9,293 nucleotides of DNA from an uncultured Alistipes sp. (GTDB lineage: Bacteria; Bacteroidota; Bacteroidia; Bacteroidales; Rikenellaceae). The notes beneath the pieces were generated by a model, which saw only the letters and a program-made list of their open reading frames with translations, ran no database searches and was not told where the DNA came from. Location of the stretch: the NCBI GenBank assembly GCA_937895825.1, contig CALBKP010000031.1:1-9293 (forward strand), read 5' to 3'. Below are positions 7,044 to 9,293 of the stretch, in pieces; positions within the stretch are counted from its first letter, which is position 1, and every line of letters begins with the position of its first letter. The translations under genes were made by a program, and so were the position numbers.

Positions 7044-7753
7044 TGGAGTATTACGATCCAATAGATCGCACGTCGAAGCGTTATGCCGCCCTTGTCACTG
7101 TTGTTGTGATGCTCGGTGGTAGCCTGCTACTCGGTCTGATCAAGATAGATGTCAGCCGTTTTGATAGGCTATCTCCGCCGTTGGAGATAGTATTCGAGAC
7201 CGAGGCTGTGGCAGAGGAGCCACCGCGTGTGGTACAGCAGAGTGCCCCGACAGATCAGCGACGTGACCGTGCGCCAGCGCATGTCGAGGAGGCTAAGCGT
7301 GAGTATAGCAACCAGACCTCGGGTGAGGCAGAGAAGACTGAAACGGTGAATCCCAATGCGCTGTTTAAGCCTACGGTGGGTAATAGCGCGGAGAGTGTGC
7401 CAGAGGGTAATCGTCTTGCACCAGACGGAGCTGAGGAGCGCAATCGTGGCGCGGGTACGGGATATAACCTCCAGGGTACCGATCAACTCGATGCTGGTCT
7501 TCAGGGTCGAGGCCTAAGGGAGGGGTTGCCTAAGCCTACGACAAGCTACAATACGGCTGGTAGAGTGGTTGTATATGTTACGATTGATAGCGATGGTAAC
7601 GTTCTTACGGCTAAGGTCGACCTTAATGGAACGACCACGTCAGACGATACGCTACGTCGCCTTGCCGTTGAGGCAGCGCTGAAGGCTAAGTTTAGGCCCA
7701 GCAGCCGTACGGCACAGGGTGGTAGGATTACCTACGACTTTAAACTACTTTAA
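7043..7753 (+). CDS. tonB: TonB-family energy transducer
   Basis: TonB spans the periplasm and passes energy from the ExbB-ExbD channel to outer-membrane partners. The 236-residue product has a short cytoplasmic N-terminus, one transmembrane anchor (about 14-34), a flexible charged linker (about 40-165) and a C-terminal TonB domain from about 166 to 236. The domain shows GRVVVYVTIDSDGNV (173-187), a helix LRRLAVEAALKAKF (204-217) and a final strand GRITYDFKLL. The linker is rich in Glu, Arg, Gly and Asn and has only scattered prolines, unlike the Pro-Glu/Pro-Lys repeats of classical TonB; a GTGYNLQGTDQLDAGLQGRG stretch precedes the domain. This resembles Bacteroidetes TonB/TolA-like transducers, so a TolA-type role cannot be excluded. 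It overlaps exbD by one base and ends 2 bp before the next gene. Confidence 0.88.
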   Translation: MEYYDPIDRTSKRYAALVTVVVMLGGSLLLGLIKIDVSRFDRLSPPLEIVFETEAVAEEPPRVVQQSAPTDQRRDRAPAHVEEAKREYSNQTSGEAEKTETVNPNALFKPTVGNSAESVPEGNRLAPDGAEERNRGAGTGYNLQGTDQLDAGLQGRGLREGLPKPTTSYNTAGRVVVYVTIDSDGNVLTAKVDLNGTTTSDDTLRRLAVEAALKAKFRPSSRTAQGGRITYDFKLL

Positions 7754-7755
7754 TT

Positions 7756-8145
7756 ATGCGACGTATATTAACGATAGTGTTTGCCTTTATGGTCGCGACT
7801 GGGGGTTTTCTCTGGGCGCAAGAGCCTAATGGTGCTGAGATAGAGTTTCAGACCAAGGTTATCGACCTCGGGACACTCTTTCGGGATGATGATAAGCAGA
7901 TTGTGCGCCTGTCGTTTACCAATACGGGTGATGTGCCACTCGTGATTACCGAGGTGCGTACCAGTTGTTCGTGTACGACGGTGAAGTATGATAGACATCC
8001 GGTAAAGGCTGGAGAGCGCGGGACACTTAATATAACGATGGATCCGTCAAAAGCACCCGAGGGTGGCTTCTATCGCGTGTTGCAGGTATTCTCTACGGCG
8101 CGTAGTGGCGTGCAACATATTACGCTTAAGGCAGAAATTGAATGA
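7756..8145 (+). CDS. Small secreted DUF1573 protein
   Basis: A 129-residue protein with an N-terminal signal peptide (charged MRR, hydrophobic 4-20, likely cleavage after A21 before QEP) and one DUF1573 domain covering most of the rest. Diagnostic stretches are the IDLGTL start, LSFTNTGDVPLVITEV (52-67) and the CSCTT motif with C71 and C73, followed by KAGERGTLNI. The fold is expected to be an immunoglobulin-like beta sandwich, exported to periplasm or cell surface; the family is abundant in Bacteroidetes and its function is unknown. It is near minimal length, essentially one domain. The signal peptide lacks a lipobox Cys, so it is probably not a lipoprotein. It starts 2 bp after tonB and overlaps the next gene by 4 bp (ATGA), so it is an integral member of this operon. 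Confidence 0.9.
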   Translation: MRRILTIVFAFMVATGGFLWAQEPNGAEIEFQTKVIDLGTLFRDDDKQIVRLSFTNTGDVPLVITEVRTSCSCTTVKYDRHPVKAGERGTLNITMDPSKAPEGGFYRVLQVFSTARSGVQHITLKAEIE

Positions 8146-8828
8146 TAAAAGATAGTATTATGGAGATTAAACGATTGATGTTAAACCCGCTGTGCGAGAA
8201 TACCTACATTGTTTGGGACGATACGAAGGAGTGCGTCATCATCGATGCCGGTGCTCTGCTCGAGCGAGAGAATAAGATGGTGGCTGATGTCATCGAGGAG
8301 CATGGCCTCCGCCCCGTTATGGCTATAAATACCCATGGTCACTTCGACCATGTGGGCGGCGTTGCGTTCCTTAAGGAGAATTACGGCGTGAAGTTCGCCT
8401 GCTCATCGAAGGATCAGTTCCTGCTCGATGCCTCTACATCGCAGGGTGTGATGTTTGGTATACAGTGTAACCCTGTGCCAGCGATTGATATAGACCTCGA
8501 CACGGTGGAGAGTGTTAAGTTCGGAAATACGGAGTTGAGGGTGCTTAAGACTCCTGGTCATACCCCTGGTCATGTGTCGCTCTTCTCAGCCGAGAATAAG
8601 GCACTCTTTACGGGCGATACACTCTTTCGTGAGAGCATCGGCCGTACCGACCTGCCTGGTGGCGACTACTCGTGGATTATGAAGTCTATCTTGGAGCAGA
8701 TTGTGCCTCTGGGCGATGATGTAGCCATCTATCCTGGTCATGAGCGTGAGTCGACCATCGGTCATGAGGTGTTGTACAACCCCTTCATCGTTGAGGTGCT
8801 GAACAACGAGGTTAACTATAAAGGATAG
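8142..8828 (+). CDS. Metallo-beta-lactamase-fold hydrolase, glyoxalase II-like
   Basis: A cytoplasmic MBL-fold metal hydrolase of the glyoxalase II-like (YcbL-type) group, 228 residues from this start. The metal-binding motif THGHFDH is at 64-70 (H65, H67, D69, H70). Further ligands are H140 in TPGHTPGH, D159 in FTGDTLF and H200 in YPGHE, so both metal sites look complete. GRTDLPGG (167-174) is typical of this subgroup. It lacks the longer C-terminal substrate-binding domain of true glyoxalase II, so thioester hydrolysis is possible but the substrate is unknown. The start is ambiguous: the ATG at 8142 overlaps the previous stop (ATGA), but family members usually begin near the ATG at 8160 (MEIKRLMLNPLCENTY), giving 222 residues. 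trmD begins 4 bp after its stop. Confidence 0.9.
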   Translation: MIKDSIMEIKRLMLNPLCENTYIVWDDTKECVIIDAGALLERENKMVADVIEEHGLRPVMAINTHGHFDHVGGVAFLKENYGVKFACSSKDQFLLDASTSQGVMFGIQCNPVPAIDIDLDTVESVKFGNTELRVLKTPGHTPGHVSLFSAENKALFTGDTLFRESIGRTDLPGGDYSWIMKSILEQIVPLGDDVAIYPGHERESTIGHEVLYNPFIVEVLNNEVNYKG

Positions 8829-8832
8829 AGCG

Positions 8833-9293
8833 ATGCGTATAGATATTATTACGGTTGTCCCCGAACTGTTGGCTTCGCCGCTGAATGAGTCCATCTTGAA
8901 GCGTGCGCAGGAGTCGGGACATGCCGAGATTTATGTGCATAACCTTCGCGATTATACCGACGATAAGCGTCGCACGGTCGACGATTATCCGTTCGGTGGC
9001 GAGGCGGGTATGGTTATGAAGATCGAGCCTGTCTACCGCTGCATCGAGAAACTCAAGTCGGAGCGTGACTACGACGAGATTATCTTCACCTCGCCCGATG
9101 GCATCACGTATAACCAGCACGAGGCAAACCGCTTGTCGCTGATGAAGAATATCATCATCCTCTGTGGCCACTATAAGGGTATCGACTACCGTATCCGCGA
9201 GCACCTTATCACGCGCGAGATATCTATCGGTGACTATGTTCTCACGGGTGGCGAGCTTGCAGCGTGCGTCATTGCCGACTCCGTGGTGCGTAT
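8833..9293 (+). CDS. trmD: tRNA (guanine-N1-)-methyltransferase TrmD, 5' part
   Basis: TrmD uses S-adenosylmethionine to make m1G37 in tRNAs with G36G37, preventing +1 frameshifting. The frame from the ATG at 8833 stays open to the window edge, giving 153 codons of a family that is usually 225-250 residues. Seen are the SPOUT N-terminus MRIDIITVVPEL, the FGGEAGMVMK loop (54-63), TSPDG (86-90), ILCGHYKGIDYRIRE (109-123) and the trefoil-knot SAM-binding motif SIGDYVLTGGELAA (131-144). The flexible linker and C-terminal tRNA-binding domain lie beyond the edge. AAGGA at 8821-8825, seven bases upstream of the ATG, is a plausible ribosome binding site inside the end of the hydrolase gene. In many bacteria trmD sits between rimM and rplS; here it is last in the visible envelope/hydrolase operon. 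Confidence 0.96.
   Translation, partial: MRIDIITVVPELLASPLNESILKRAQESGHAEIYVHNLRDYTDDKRRTVDDYPFGGEAGMVMKIEPVYRCIEKLKSERDYDEIIFTSPDGITYNQHEANRLSLMKNIIILCGHYKGIDYRIREHLITREISIGDYVLTGGELAACVIADSVVR

Noticed and set aside
8812..9204. Minus-strand open frame of 130 codons opposite trmD
   Set aside because: It is antisense to the well-conserved TrmD N-terminal domain and has no recognisable protein features.

Overview
The window looks like a chromosomal housekeeping and cell-envelope region of a Bacteroidetes (Bacteroidales) bacterium, possibly Rikenellaceae/Alistipes-like. The phylum call rests on four things: the large Bacteroidetes-style TamB; the ExbB-ExbD-TonB set, with the 'SMTDL' form of ExbD and a TonB C-terminal domain typical of the phylum; a secreted DUF1573 protein; and a TAnnTTTG-type -7 promoter element in the one large intergenic gap. 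Genus is a guess. Base composition looks even throughout. I saw no IS element, phage gene, tRNA/rRNA, CRISPR array or other sign of recent transfer.

Layout: positions 1-1102 are on the minus strand. They hold the first 11 codons of a gene that runs off the left edge (possibly a TrmH/SpoU-family RNA methyltransferase) and, upstream of it, complete tsaD. A divergent, very AT-rich gap (1103-1213) carries a 22-bp perfect palindrome and, next to it, a second small palindrome that contains a Bacteroidetes -7 promoter box facing tamB. From 1214 to the right edge everything is on the plus strand and tightly packed: tamB (1530 aa), a 45-bp gap, then exbB, exbD, tonB, a DUF1573 gene, a metallo-beta-lactamase-fold hydrolase and the 5' part of trmD. 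Gaps among these last six are 7, -1, 2, -4 and 4 bp, so they are very probably one transcript with translational coupling.

Functionally there are two themes. One is tRNA/RNA modification: TsaD makes t6A37, TrmD makes m1G37, and the left-edge gene may be an RNA methyltransferase. The other is envelope biogenesis and energisation: TamB is a periplasm-spanning AsmA-like lipid/assembly bridge, ExbB/ExbD form a proton channel, and TonB is the energy transducer. TamB sits directly upstream of a complete proton-motive-force transducing unit. The most interesting, though speculative, reading is that the two cooperate. Otherwise the region is ordinary, and I found no clear evidence of an undescribed system.
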